Positions 44,789-52,940 of a stretch of DNA of 64,000 nt are shown here, one piece after another; the stretch's first letter is position 1, and every line of letters starts with the position of its first letter. The DNA is from Thioclava sediminum (GTDB lineage Bacteria > Pseudomonadota > Alphaproteobacteria > Rhodobacterales > Rhodobacteraceae). The DNA is taken from the NCBI RefSeq assembly GCF_002020355.1, contig NZ_MPZV01000002.1, forward strand, positions 744,001 through 808,000. The letters are read 5' to 3'. Both the position numbers and the translations under genes were made by a program. The notes beneath the pieces are model-generated. The model had not been told where the DNA came from and searched no databases. It saw nothing but the letters and a program-made list of their open reading frames with translations.

Positions 44789-46186
44789 ATGGCACCGAAA
44801 TTTGGCACCAGCGGCCTACGCGGCCTCGTCACCGAACTGACCGACGCGCTGGTCACCGATTACACCCGCGCTTTCATTTCGGCCTGCCCACAGGGCGAAG
44901 CCGTTCATGTCGGCTGGGACCTGCGCCCCTCCTCCCCCGCAATCGCCGAGACCGTCATCGCCGCGATCCGCGCCGCTGGCCTCACCGCCATTCGCGAAGG
45001 CGCGCTTCCCACGCCCGCTCTGGCGCTTGCCTCGATGGGGGCGGGCAATTCGGCAATCATGGTTACCGGCAGCCACATTCCCGCCGATCGCAACGGTCTG
45101 AAATTCTACGTCCCGCATGGCGAGATCGCCAAAGAGGACGAGGCCGCGATTCTCGACCGGCTCGGTCAGGACCATCCCGCAGCCGAAAAACCGGGACCCG
45201 AAATCCCGGGGACGGACAGCGCGGCACGCTACATCGCGCGCTATGTCGACGGGTTCGGGGCGGACGCCCTCGCAGGGCTGCGCATCGGCGTCTATCAGCA
45301 CAGCTCGGTCGCGCGCGACATCCTCGTCACCGCAGTGGAGGCGATGGGCGCGACCGCAGTGCCACTCGCACGTTCCGACGTTTTCATCCCCGTCGACACC
45401 GAGGCGGTCGATCCCGAGACCCGCAAAACCCTGCAACGCTGGTGCGCCGAACACCAGCTCGATGCGGTTATCTCGACCGATGGCGATGCCGACCGTCCGA
45501 TGCTGAGCGACGAGACCGGCACGCTGATCCCCGGCGACGTGTTGGGCGCGCTGACCGCGCGGCTTCTCGGGGCGAAAATCCTCTGCACGCCGGTCTCCGC
45601 CAATACGATGGTCAATGCGATGCCCGAATTCGACAGCATCCATCGCACGAAGATCGGCTCGCCCTTCGTGATCGCCGCGATGGAGGCCGCGCGCGATGCC
45701 GATCCCTCCGCGAAGGTCGTGGGCTATGAGCCCAATGGCGGCTTCCTCCTGGGCTTCACCGCGACGGGTCCAGCGGGGCCGATTGCGCCGCTCGCGACGC
45801 GCGATTGCCTGCTGCCGATCATCGCGCCGCTCGTCGCAGCGAAACAGGCCGGCACCGCCCTCAGCGGCCTTGTCGCCCAGCTTCCCGCCCGTTTCACGGC
45901 GGCCGACCGGGTCGCCGAAGTCCCGACGGACCGCTCGCGCGACTTCATCGACCGCCTTGCTGACGACCCTACCGCCCGGGCGGAATTCTTCAGCGATTTC
46001 GTCCCGGCCGAACAGATCGACCGCACCGACGGGCTGCGCCTGACCTTCCCCTCGGGCGAGATCGTCCATCTACGCCCCTCGGGCAACGCACCCGAATGCC
46101 GTTGCTATGCCGAAGCCGCAACACCGGAGCGCGCACAGGCCCTCGTGGCGCGCTATCTTGAAGCGCTACGAACTGAACTCGCCTAG
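44789..46186 (+). CDS. Phosphomannomutase/phosphoglucomutase
   Basis: The 465-residue enzyme of the alpha-D-phosphohexomutase family interconverts hexose 6- and 1-phosphates, feeding nucleotide-sugar synthesis. It has KFGTSGLRG at the N-terminus, the phosphoserine loop VTGSHIPADRNG (Ser95), the metal loop STDGDADRP, the sugar loop YEPNGGFLLG and the phosphate-binding RPSGNAPECR near the end. The phosphoserine loop is TGSHIP rather than the usual TASHNP. GAGGACAT precedes the ATG. The setting suggests supply of GDP-mannose or a related donor for the surface polysaccharide. Confidence 0.9.
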   Translation: MAPKFGTSGLRGLVTELTDALVTDYTRAFISACPQGEAVHVGWDLRPSSPAIAETVIAAIRAAGLTAIREGALPTPALALASMGAGNSAIMVTGSHIPADRNGLKFYVPHGEIAKEDEAAILDRLGQDHPAAEKPGPEIPGTDSAARYIARYVDGFGADALAGLRIGVYQHSSVARDILVTAVEAMGATAVPLARSDVFIPVDTEAVDPETRKTLQRWCAEHQLDAVISTDGDADRPMLSDETGTLIPGDVLGALTARLLGAKILCTPVSANTMVNAMPEFDSIHRTKIGSPFVIAAMEAARDADPSAKVVGYEPNGGFLLGFTATGPAGPIAPLATRDCLLPIIAPLVAAKQAGTALSGLVAQLPARFTAADRVAEVPTDRSRDFIDRLADDPTARAEFFSDFVPAEQIDRTDGLRLTFPSGEIVHLRPSGNAPECRCYAEAATPERAQALVARYLEALRTELA

Positions 46187-48915
46187 CCCGAGACGTCGAA
46201 CATCCCGTCGGTGAACAGGCCGAGATCGGCATCGATGAACTCGACCGTGACGCCCTGATCGGTGAAGGTCACGCCGGAGCCCGCCTCGACCATATGGCTG
46301 CGGGCTTCGGCGGCAGAGCTGTAGTTGAAGCCATCGAAGCTCAGCCGATCCCAGGGCTCGATGTCGATAATGACGTGATGCCCGTCCTCATCGGCGCGGA
46401 AGACGAACTGATCCGCCATCGCACCGCCCTGCAGCAGATTGTACCCCTCGCCGCCATCGAGTTGATCCTCGAAGCCGAAAGAGCGGAACCAATCGATCTG
46501 CGGCTGCGCCGTCTGGGTGATCATCTCGGGGCTTTGCGCAAATGAGGCGACCATCTTCTCGCGGGTGTAGCCCCCGCTGTCGAGCTGATCGACCCACCAT
46601 GTCAGCCCCTCGCTATCCGGCGCGCGCCCCAAGACGTTCTGATAGAGAAGCGAGACGAAACCGGCATCGTCGAGATTGCCATAGGTCGACGTGAATTCGG
46701 GCGAATTGACGAAGCCGGAGACGACATCGAGAAACTCCATCCCGTCCGCCTGCATCTCGCTCCAATACATCATCCCGCCAAGGTTCGGCTCGCGCCCCAG
46801 CGTCGCTTGATACAAACGGAACACGTCATCGGTGAAATCCGTCTGCGCACTGGCATGGCTCAGCATGAGCGTGTCGATCTCTGTCGAATCCCGAAATTCC
46901 GGGCTTTCCGAAAATCCCAAAACAATCTCCTCCCGACTTTTTACCCCCTGATCCAGCTGGTCGAGCCAATAGGTCAGCCCCCCGTCATCGGGGCTCCGAT
47001 CCAGAACATTCTGGTAAAGCAGCGTCAGGAACTCCGCGTCGCTCGTCTCCGCGTAGTTCGACTGGAATTCCGGCGAGTTGATGAACCGATCCGCAACCTC
47101 CTGCAGTTCGACCGCGCCGCTCGACAGAAGGTCCGTCCAATAGTGCAGACCGTTCCCATCGGGCGCCCGGTCAAGCGTCGCCTGATAGACCCGGAACACC
47201 TGTGCCGCGAACGGGTCGTAGCTGCGATCGATCCGCCCGCCATTGAGCAGATCATCGCCCGCCATGCCTTGCAGGATATCCGACCCGTCATTGCCGACGA
47301 GCAGATCATCGCCGCCGCGCCCGTCGATCAGATCGCCCTGCGCGGTACCTTCCTTGTGGATATCGCCAACCTCGAGCGGGTTGATCGCGGAATGCCACAG
47401 ATCGCGCAGCTCCGAGGTTTCGAAATCCGCGGCGCTCAGGCTTGAGCCGTCCGCGGTATTCACGATCACCCGCTCATCGCCGATCCGGATATCCGCCCCC
47501 GTCGCGGTCGGGGCGATATCCAGAGCCTCCTTGGTGTAGAACCACGCCATGCTCGAGAGGTCGAGCCGATCGATGCCGGGCTCGTAATCCATGATGAAAT
47601 CGGTTCGCCCGTCCGCGTCGAGCACGAACACATCCTGCCCCTCGCCGCCCCAGAGAGAATCGGCGCCACCGCCATCTTGCAGTATGTCCGCCCCCGCCCC
47701 GCCACGGATTTGGTCATCGCCAGCGCCACCGGAAATCTGATCGTTTTCGACGCCTCCGTTCGCGGTGTCGCCGCCATCGCCAAGCTTCAGCGCCAGACCG
47801 TCAGGGCCCAACTCCACCTTGATATGGCTGATCCCCATCCCCTGATCGCTCACGCTCGCGGGCACGTCGCCCGCCACGAAAATATCGAGCCCGGTCGCAC
47901 CGGCGATCATCGCCGCCGCAGCTGGATCAGACAGCGCGGTTTCTAGCCCGTCCGCCAGCGTCCCGATCTGGACCAGTTTGCCGCCGGGCAGCAGCGTGAG
48001 CAGGCTGACCCCGTCATCGGCGCCTCCGGCCAGCACATAAACCTGATCGCCCATCGTCACGGTTTCGAGCGTCGTCACGCCGTCGAACCGCGTGCCCAGA
48101 TCGTCATTGATCTGATCGGTGACCTCCATCCGCCCGCCCGGACCAAGCGCCACGACAGAGATCGAGCTTGTGCCCGCCGCCCCCAGAAGCGCGTAGGCCT
48201 GTCCGCCCACCTGGATGGTCTCGATCGAATTCGGGGTGTTGATGAAGAGGCCGTCGCGCGCATCGATCTGACTGGCGATATGCAGCTGTCCCTGCGTATC
48301 GAGCGCGAGCGTGGTCAGCGAATTATCCGTCACCGAAGCCGCAAGGACATACTGCGCGCCCTCGATCTCGACCGTATCGAGCGCATGGACGTCATTCTCT
48401 GACCAGACCTCGCCCGCGATGCCCTGCGCGATCTCGGTCATCCGGCCTCCGGCACCCATCTGCCAGACATGCAGCCCGCTGCCATGCGACAGGGCCCCGA
48501 CGAAAAAGCTCTGCGCGCCCGGTTGCAGCGGCGCGATCGCAAGCACCGCACCCGGCGCAACCGCGCCCGGCAGCGTGAACACATCGCTGATTCCGCCGTC
48601 ATTCTGGTTCAGCCAGACCGCCTGAAACGCGCCCGACGCCGAACCGGTCACCATCAAGGCCGGGCTGCCGTCGATCGAAATCTCGGTCAGCGTCCCGGCT
48701 GCATCCAGCCCCGAACTCTCGCTCAGATAAGCCAGATCGCTCGCATTCAGCCGCGCAGTCAGCGGGATCTGCGAGATACCGCCCGGCGCATTGGAAATCG
48801 AATAGAGCGTCGGCCCCGTCTCGCCCTGCACTAGAAGCAGGTCGGTGATCGACGTCAGGAAATTTTCCGCGCCATTCGTAACAGTCGCGACCGGCACCAA
48901 TTGAGGCATAGTCAC
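46183..48915 (-). CDS. RTX-type calcium-binding protein with DUF4214 repeats
   Basis: The 910-residue protein has no N-terminal signal peptide. Residues 1-370 look like a beta-propeller. RTX nonapeptides follow (GGAGDDQIRGGAGADILQDGGG and later DGRGGDDLLVGNDGSD, in parts). Then come three DUF4214 repeats, each with a LYQ-type helix and a RxP(D/N)xxGxxYW core (RAPDGNGLHYW, RSPDDGGLTYW, REPNLGGMMYW, RAPDSEGLTWW). A final RTX-like part ends TDGMFDVSG. Such proteins leave by type I secretion and stay at the surface. The stop overlaps the convergent phosphomutase stop by four bases. No T1SS genes are seen nearby. Confidence 0.88.
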   Translation of the reverse strand: MTMPQLVPVATVTNGAENFLTSITDLLLVQGETGPTLYSISNAPGGISQIPLTARLNASDLAYLSESSGLDAAGTLTEISIDGSPALMVTGSASGAFQAVWLNQNDGGISDVFTLPGAVAPGAVLAIAPLQPGAQSFFVGALSHGSGLHVWQMGAGGRMTEIAQGIAGEVWSENDVHALDTVEIEGAQYVLAASVTDNSLTTLALDTQGQLHIASQIDARDGLFINTPNSIETIQVGGQAYALLGAAGTSSISVVALGPGGRMEVTDQINDDLGTRFDGVTTLETVTMGDQVYVLAGGADDGVSLLTLLPGGKLVQIGTLADGLETALSDPAAAAMIAGATGLDIFVAGDVPASVSDQGMGISHIKVELGPDGLALKLGDGGDTANGGVENDQISGGAGDDQIRGGAGADILQDGGGADSLWGGEGQDVFVLDADGRTDFIMDYEPGIDRLDLSSMAWFYTKEALDIAPTATGADIRIGDERVIVNTADGSSLSAADFETSELRDLWHSAINPLEVGDIHKEGTAQGDLIDGRGGDDLLVGNDGSDILQGMAGDDLLNGGRIDRSYDPFAAQVFRVYQATLDRAPDGNGLHYWTDLLSSGAVELQEVADRFINSPEFQSNYAETSDAEFLTLLYQNVLDRSPDDGGLTYWLDQLDQGVKSREEIVLGFSESPEFRDSTEIDTLMLSHASAQTDFTDDVFRLYQATLGREPNLGGMMYWSEMQADGMEFLDVVSGFVNSPEFTSTYGNLDDAGFVSLLYQNVLGRAPDSEGLTWWVDQLDSGGYTREKMVASFAQSPEMITQTAQPQIDWFRSFGFEDQLDGGEGYNLLQGGAMADQFVFRADEDGHHVIIDIEPWDRLSFDGFNYSSAAEARSHMVEAGSGVTFTDQGVTVEFIDADLGLFTDGMFDVSG

Positions 48916-49043
48916 CTCCGCTTTCCATGTTCACACTGTCTCAACTGTGAGGCGCGGCTGGGTACGGAGCGCGGAGGAAAAGCGGCCTAAAAAGGGTTTT
49001 CTCTCAATATTTTAATAGAATGCGACGGCTCACAGCGCCCAGC

Positions 49044-49697
49044 TCAAAGCATGTTGCGTTCGTGGCAGGCAATCGCGGCGTTGAGATCGTCGAAAAACTC
49101 AAGCCGCCCACGCTCCAGCACCGCGCCGCAATCGCAAATCTCGCGCAACTGGTTCATCGAGTGGCTGACCACGACAGCCCCGGCGTCTTTCAGACGGTCG
49201 CGAAACAGGGCCGCGCTCTTCTCGCGAAACGCGGCATCGCCGACCGCCGTAATCTCGTCGACGAGATAGGTGTCGAAGCTGATCGCCATCGACGCCGCAA
49301 ACGCCAATCGCGCGCGCATCCCGGAAGAATAGCTGCGCAGCGGCATCCGGAAATGAGCCCCGAGCTCGGCGGTCGCCTCGACGAAAGCCACCATCTCATC
49401 GGTATCCACCCCGTAGATCCGCGCGATGAAGCGGCAATTCTGCGCGCCCGTCAGATCATTGTGAAACGAGCCCGCGAAGCCCACCGGGAACGACACGCTG
49501 CCCCGCGCATTCACCCTCCCGCGATCCGGACGCGCGGTACCTGCGATCATCTGCAGCAGCGTCGACTTTCCGGCCCCGTTTTTCCCCAGCAAAGCGACGG
49601 ATCGCCCGCTTGGAAAGCTCGCACAAATATCGCGCGCCACGACCTTCTCGCCACCTGGGACGCGGAAACTCTTGCTGAGGTTTTGCAGCCGGATCAT
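49044..49697 (-). CDS. kpsT: Capsule polysaccharide ABC exporter ATPase (KpsT-like)
   Basis: The 217-residue ATPase energises export of capsular polysaccharide. It has Walker A GKNGAGKST (38-46), the short KpsT-type insertion FPVGFAGSFHNDLTG, signature YSSGM (123-127) and Walker B TYLVDEIT (143-150). The start at 49697 follows family length; an in-frame ATG at 49751 overlaps the upstream gene. It lies 5 bases after the KpsE-like gene. The expected membrane partner, KpsM-like, is encoded divergently at 51008. Confidence 0.9.
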   Translation of the reverse strand: MIRLQNLSKSFRVPGGEKVVARDICASFPSGRSVALLGKNGAGKSTLLQMIAGTARPDRGRVNARGSVSFPVGFAGSFHNDLTGAQNCRFIARIYGVDTDEMVAFVEATAELGAHFRMPLRSYSSGMRARLAFAASMAISFDTYLVDEITAVGDAAFREKSAALFRDRLKDAGAVVVSHSMNQLREICDCGAVLERGRLEFFDDLNAAIACHERNML

Positions 49698-49702
49698 CGC
49701 CG

Positions 49703-50932
49703 TTACCGACGGTCCCGGATCGCGTAGCCCACCAGGATGCCAATCGCCCAAAGCAAAACGAGGCTACCCGCGATCAACGCCAGAAGCGTTTCGCGCCGTG
49801 GATATTCGGCACTTTCGGCAAGGGTTGGCGCCATGAATGTTGCAAGAAAGCGGCTTTTCCGGCGCGCCTCGGCCTGAGCCGCGTCATAGCTTGCGCGGGT
49901 CGCCGCATAAGCACGCTCTGAGAATTCGCGCTCCGCCATAAGCCGCTCGTACTCGCCGACGATGCTCGCGAAAGCCTCTTCCTGGGAGCCGCCATCGATC
50001 CCAAGCTTGCGGCGCTCCGCCCCGATTCTGTCCTCGATCACCGCAAGTCGCCGCTCCGCCTGCTTCAACCGAGGATCCGTCCCGCTGCGCACCGTGCCGC
50101 GCAGCAGATCACTCTCGATCATCACCTGCGCCTGCTGTTCGAGCAGCGACCCCAGCACCCCCGCCTGACTCTGCAAATCCATCTCCGGACTGATCAGTTG
50201 GTGGCGATTGCGGAAAGTGGTGAGCGCCGTTCGCGCCGTCGTCAGACGCGCCTCGGCGCGCCGCAACTCTCCGCGCGCATGGCGAATCGCATCCTCGCGC
50301 GCCGCGTTGCTGAGCCGGTTAATCATCGCAGAGCTTTGTGCCATCAAGGTCTGCGCGATCCGCTGTGCCGCGCCCGGATCGAAAGCGCGCACCTCAATGT
50401 CGAGCAGCCCCGCGCCCGCCCCGTGCCGCACATGAACCATGCGGTTCCAATAGGCGACAAGCTCCTCCAGAGTGGCGTCGCTAGGAAGCCCGAACACCGG
50501 ATCGGATCGATCGCGCGACCAGATGGCCGTCAGATCGAGCGCATCATCGATCTGCGCAACAAGGCTCGGGCTTTGAATGAATTCATAGAGAATGTCGGTG
50601 TCGCTCGAAGACGCGCCCGACAGGCTGGACAGACCGCCGAAAAGATCGAGCGCCGGCGCCATTTCCTCCCGCTGAACCGTGAAGCCGACGCGTGAAACGA
50701 ACTGATCCGCCGCCTGCGCATAAAGATAATAGGTCGCCACCAGAACCGGCGCGATCACCAGCGTCAGGAAGCTTAACGCCACAGTCTGATGCCGCCGCCG
50801 CCAGCGCGCCTTGCGCGCGGGGCGCGCGTATGCGCTCGGCACCGGCCGGAGCGGCACTGGCACTTCGCGCAACCCAGCCCCCTTTGCGAGGACGGGCGTC
50901 GCCTGCGTAGGCTCGTTAACCGCGTGTTTCAC
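49703..50932 (-). CDS. kpsE: Capsule polysaccharide export inner-membrane protein (KpsE-like)
   Basis: The 409-residue protein spans the periplasm between the ABC exporter and the outer-membrane channel. It has an N-terminal membrane helix (VALSFLTLVIAPVLVATYYLY), a long periplasmic part with coiled coils (RGELRRAEARLTTARTALTTFRNRH and neighbours, in parts) and a C-terminal helix (LLALIAGSLVLLWAIGILVG). The start is taken as GTG at 50932 because TGGAG lies 8 bases before it; the ATG at 51031 would overlap the divergent KpsM gene. Confidence 0.88.
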   Translation of the reverse strand: MKHAVNEPTQATPVLAKGAGLREVPVPLRPVPSAYARPARKARWRRRHQTVALSFLTLVIAPVLVATYYLYAQAADQFVSRVGFTVQREEMAPALDLFGGLSSLSGASSSDTDILYEFIQSPSLVAQIDDALDLTAIWSRDRSDPVFGLPSDATLEELVAYWNRMVHVRHGAGAGLLDIEVRAFDPGAAQRIAQTLMAQSSAMINRLSNAAREDAIRHARGELRRAEARLTTARTALTTFRNRHQLISPEMDLQSQAGVLGSLLEQQAQVMIESDLLRGTVRSGTDPRLKQAERRLAVIEDRIGAERRKLGIDGGSQEEAFASIVGEYERLMAEREFSERAYAATRASYDAAQAEARRKSRFLATFMAPTLAESAEYPRRETLLALIAGSLVLLWAIGILVGYAIRDRR

Positions 50933-51007
50933 AATTGGCTCCACTATCGGTCGCGTCAGGTTCCAGCGAACACGATCCGAATTGAAAACCGGTAAACGAG
51001 GCTCGAA

Positions 51008-51805
51008 ATGTTCTCCTCCCGCGCGGCGCACATCCCGACCCGGTCCTTTCCGGCGCTTCGTGCCATCGGCGCGCTCATTCTGCGCGAGATGTCGGCAAGC
51101 TACGGTCGCTCACCGGGGGGCTATCTTTGGGCGTTGCTCGAGCCGATCGGCGGCGTCGCATTGTTGACGCTGTTCTTTTCGCTGACCTTTCACACCCCGC
51201 CGCTCGGGGCCAGCTTCGCCCTTTTCTACGCGACGGGCTTGCTGCCATTCATGTTGTTTTCAGACGTTCAGTCGAAGGTCGCCAACGCCCTCACCTACTC
51301 GCGCGCGCTCCTCGCCTATCCCACTGTGAGCTTTGTCGATGCGCTCATCGCACGGCTCGCCCTGAATGCGCTGACGAAACTTGTTGTTTCTTACCTCGTC
51401 CTACACGGATGCCTCCTGATGTTCGACACCCGCGCAAGCCCAGATCCACTGCGTATCTTGGAAGCAGCGGGGCTCGCCGTACTGCTTTCCTTCGGGATCG
51501 GCACCCTTAACTGCTACCTCTTTCTGCGCGCGCCGGTCTGGCAGCAGATATGGTCTATCCTGATGAGACCGATGTTCCTGATTTCCGGAGTCTTTTTTCT
51601 CACCGACCAATTGCCGCGCTGGGCCGCGGATACCCTTTGGTTTAACCCGCTGGTCCATGTGATCGGCTATCTGCGACGCGGCTTTTTCCCGACCTATCAG
51701 CCCGATTATCTCTCTGCGTTCTACGTAATCGGCGTGTCGCTCGTAGCCTTGGCCCTTGGCCTTTTAGCCCTCAGGACGAGCTACCGGGATCTCCTCGCAA
51801 GGTGA
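51008..51805 (+). CDS. kpsM: Capsule polysaccharide ABC exporter permease (KpsM-like)
   Basis: The 265-residue ABC-2 type permease has about six hydrophobic segments and the KpsM-like LRAIGALILREMSASYGRSPGGYLWALLEPIGG start (in parts). It should pair with the ATPase at 49044-49697. In group 2 capsule loci kpsM and kpsT normally share one transcript; here kpsM points away from kpsE-kpsT across a 75-base gap. Its last 35 bases overlap the end of the convergent sulfotransferase-like gene. Confidence 0.88.
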   Translation: MFSSRAAHIPTRSFPALRAIGALILREMSASYGRSPGGYLWALLEPIGGVALLTLFFSLTFHTPPLGASFALFYATGLLPFMLFSDVQSKVANALTYSRALLAYPTVSFVDALIARLALNALTKLVVSYLVLHGCLLMFDTRASPDPLRILEAAGLAVLLSFGIGTLNCYLFLRAPVWQQIWSILMRPMFLISGVFFLTDQLPRWAADTLWFNPLVHVIGYLRRGFFPTYQPDYLSAFYVIGVSLVALALGLLALRTSYRDLLAR

Positions 51806-52940
51806 ACGATCTGGGCCGCGGCGTTTGATCTCGCGGCGCTCTAAGGAGCGCGGTCCGCCACAGATGAGAACGGTCCTCGCGCAGAAGGACACCGAGCCGC
51901 TCCGCTATGGACGCGTCGAGTGCACCGAGCTCGGCACCCTCGGACAACGGTTTTGAAAGAAGCTGTCCTGCAAACGCGCGCAATTCACCGAGATCATCGA
52001 GCGGCGCTGGGCCGCGCTCGATTTCAGGATGATACGGATATGGCGCCGTCCAGAGCGGGTCGTCGAATATTTCCTCCGCTTGTACGGCGGGTAAGACGCG
52101 CTCGAGCTCTCGACGATGGCTCTGTGCAAGCCGCTGCAGTGTCTCGACGTGATGTGGCGCGATCGCCCACGCGCGGCGCAACATGGGGCCGTTCGCCATT
52201 TGCCGTTGCAATACGAACTCGATCTCTGCGCGATGGCTATCCGGCCGAAAACGACGATTGCGCAGCAAAAAACCAAACTGTGCTGCGCTGCCCGTGCTGT
52301 GGCACGGTCCGGTTGCGCTACCCGGCGTTCCTAGCAAAGCGTCGGCGAAGGTGACCACATCCTGCTTTGCTGACGCGACTTGCAGTCCTACGTTGGGAAT
52401 GCGCGCCCAGGCTGCGAGATCTTCACCAAAGCTGAACGGGACACGGCGGGACGAAATCCAATCGTCGAAGCGGGGCCGACTCCAGACACCCCATTGCCAG
52501 AACGCCGCGTTCATCCACGTCAGGGGAGGACGCAGAAAGGCCAGCACGGTCACGGGCGGATGGCCGAGGTCTGAAAGCAGCCGCGTGAAGAATTCGGGAC
52601 GACGAATCCAGCCCTCATTCGAGAAGAACGGGATGTAGCGGTGCCGACGCGCGCGTGCGATCTCGCGCAAGACGAAATCGCCGAGAGATTTCGCCGCGAC
52701 CTCGCGGCCGGGATCGGGCATCGAGACATAGCCATAGGAAGATAGCGCTGCGGCGCGGCGCACGGCCCTGCCACGCGACGGCATGAGTTTGCCGCCCACC
52801 CGCACCGCGCCGATATAGCGCACACGCAAACCGGCGCGCGACGGCCGGTCCGGTTCCGCGCTCCATGCTGCTTGAAGGGCCGAACTGCCGCATTTCGGGG
52901 CGCCTATATGGAAGATCGCATGACTGTCTTCGAACGTCAT
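51771..52940 (-). CDS. Sulfotransferase-like protein
   Basis: The 389-residue protein starts AIFHIGAPKCGSSALQAAW, which matches the PAPS 5'-phosphosulfate loop seen in many surface-glycan sulfotransferases. The 3'-phosphate part is less clear, possibly VTVLAFLRPPLTWMNAAFWQW (about 130-150). ATG at 52940 overlaps the preceding glycosyltransferase stop (ATGA), so the two are translated together. It is likely to sulfate or otherwise modify the exported polysaccharide; the acceptor is unknown. Confidence 0.7.
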   Translation of the reverse strand: MTFEDSHAIFHIGAPKCGSSALQAAWSAEPDRPSRAGLRVRYIGAVRVGGKLMPSRGRAVRRAAALSSYGYVSMPDPGREVAAKSLGDFVLREIARARRHRYIPFFSNEGWIRRPEFFTRLLSDLGHPPVTVLAFLRPPLTWMNAAFWQWGVWSRPRFDDWISSRRVPFSFGEDLAAWARIPNVGLQVASAKQDVVTFADALLGTPGSATGPCHSTGSAAQFGFLLRNRRFRPDSHRAEIEFVLQRQMANGPMLRRAWAIAPHHVETLQRLAQSHRRELERVLPAVQAEEIFDDPLWTAPYPYHPEIERGPAPLDDLGELRAFAGQLLSKPLSEGAELGALDASIAERLGVLLREDRSHLWRTALLRAPRDQTPRPRSFTLRGDPGSSS

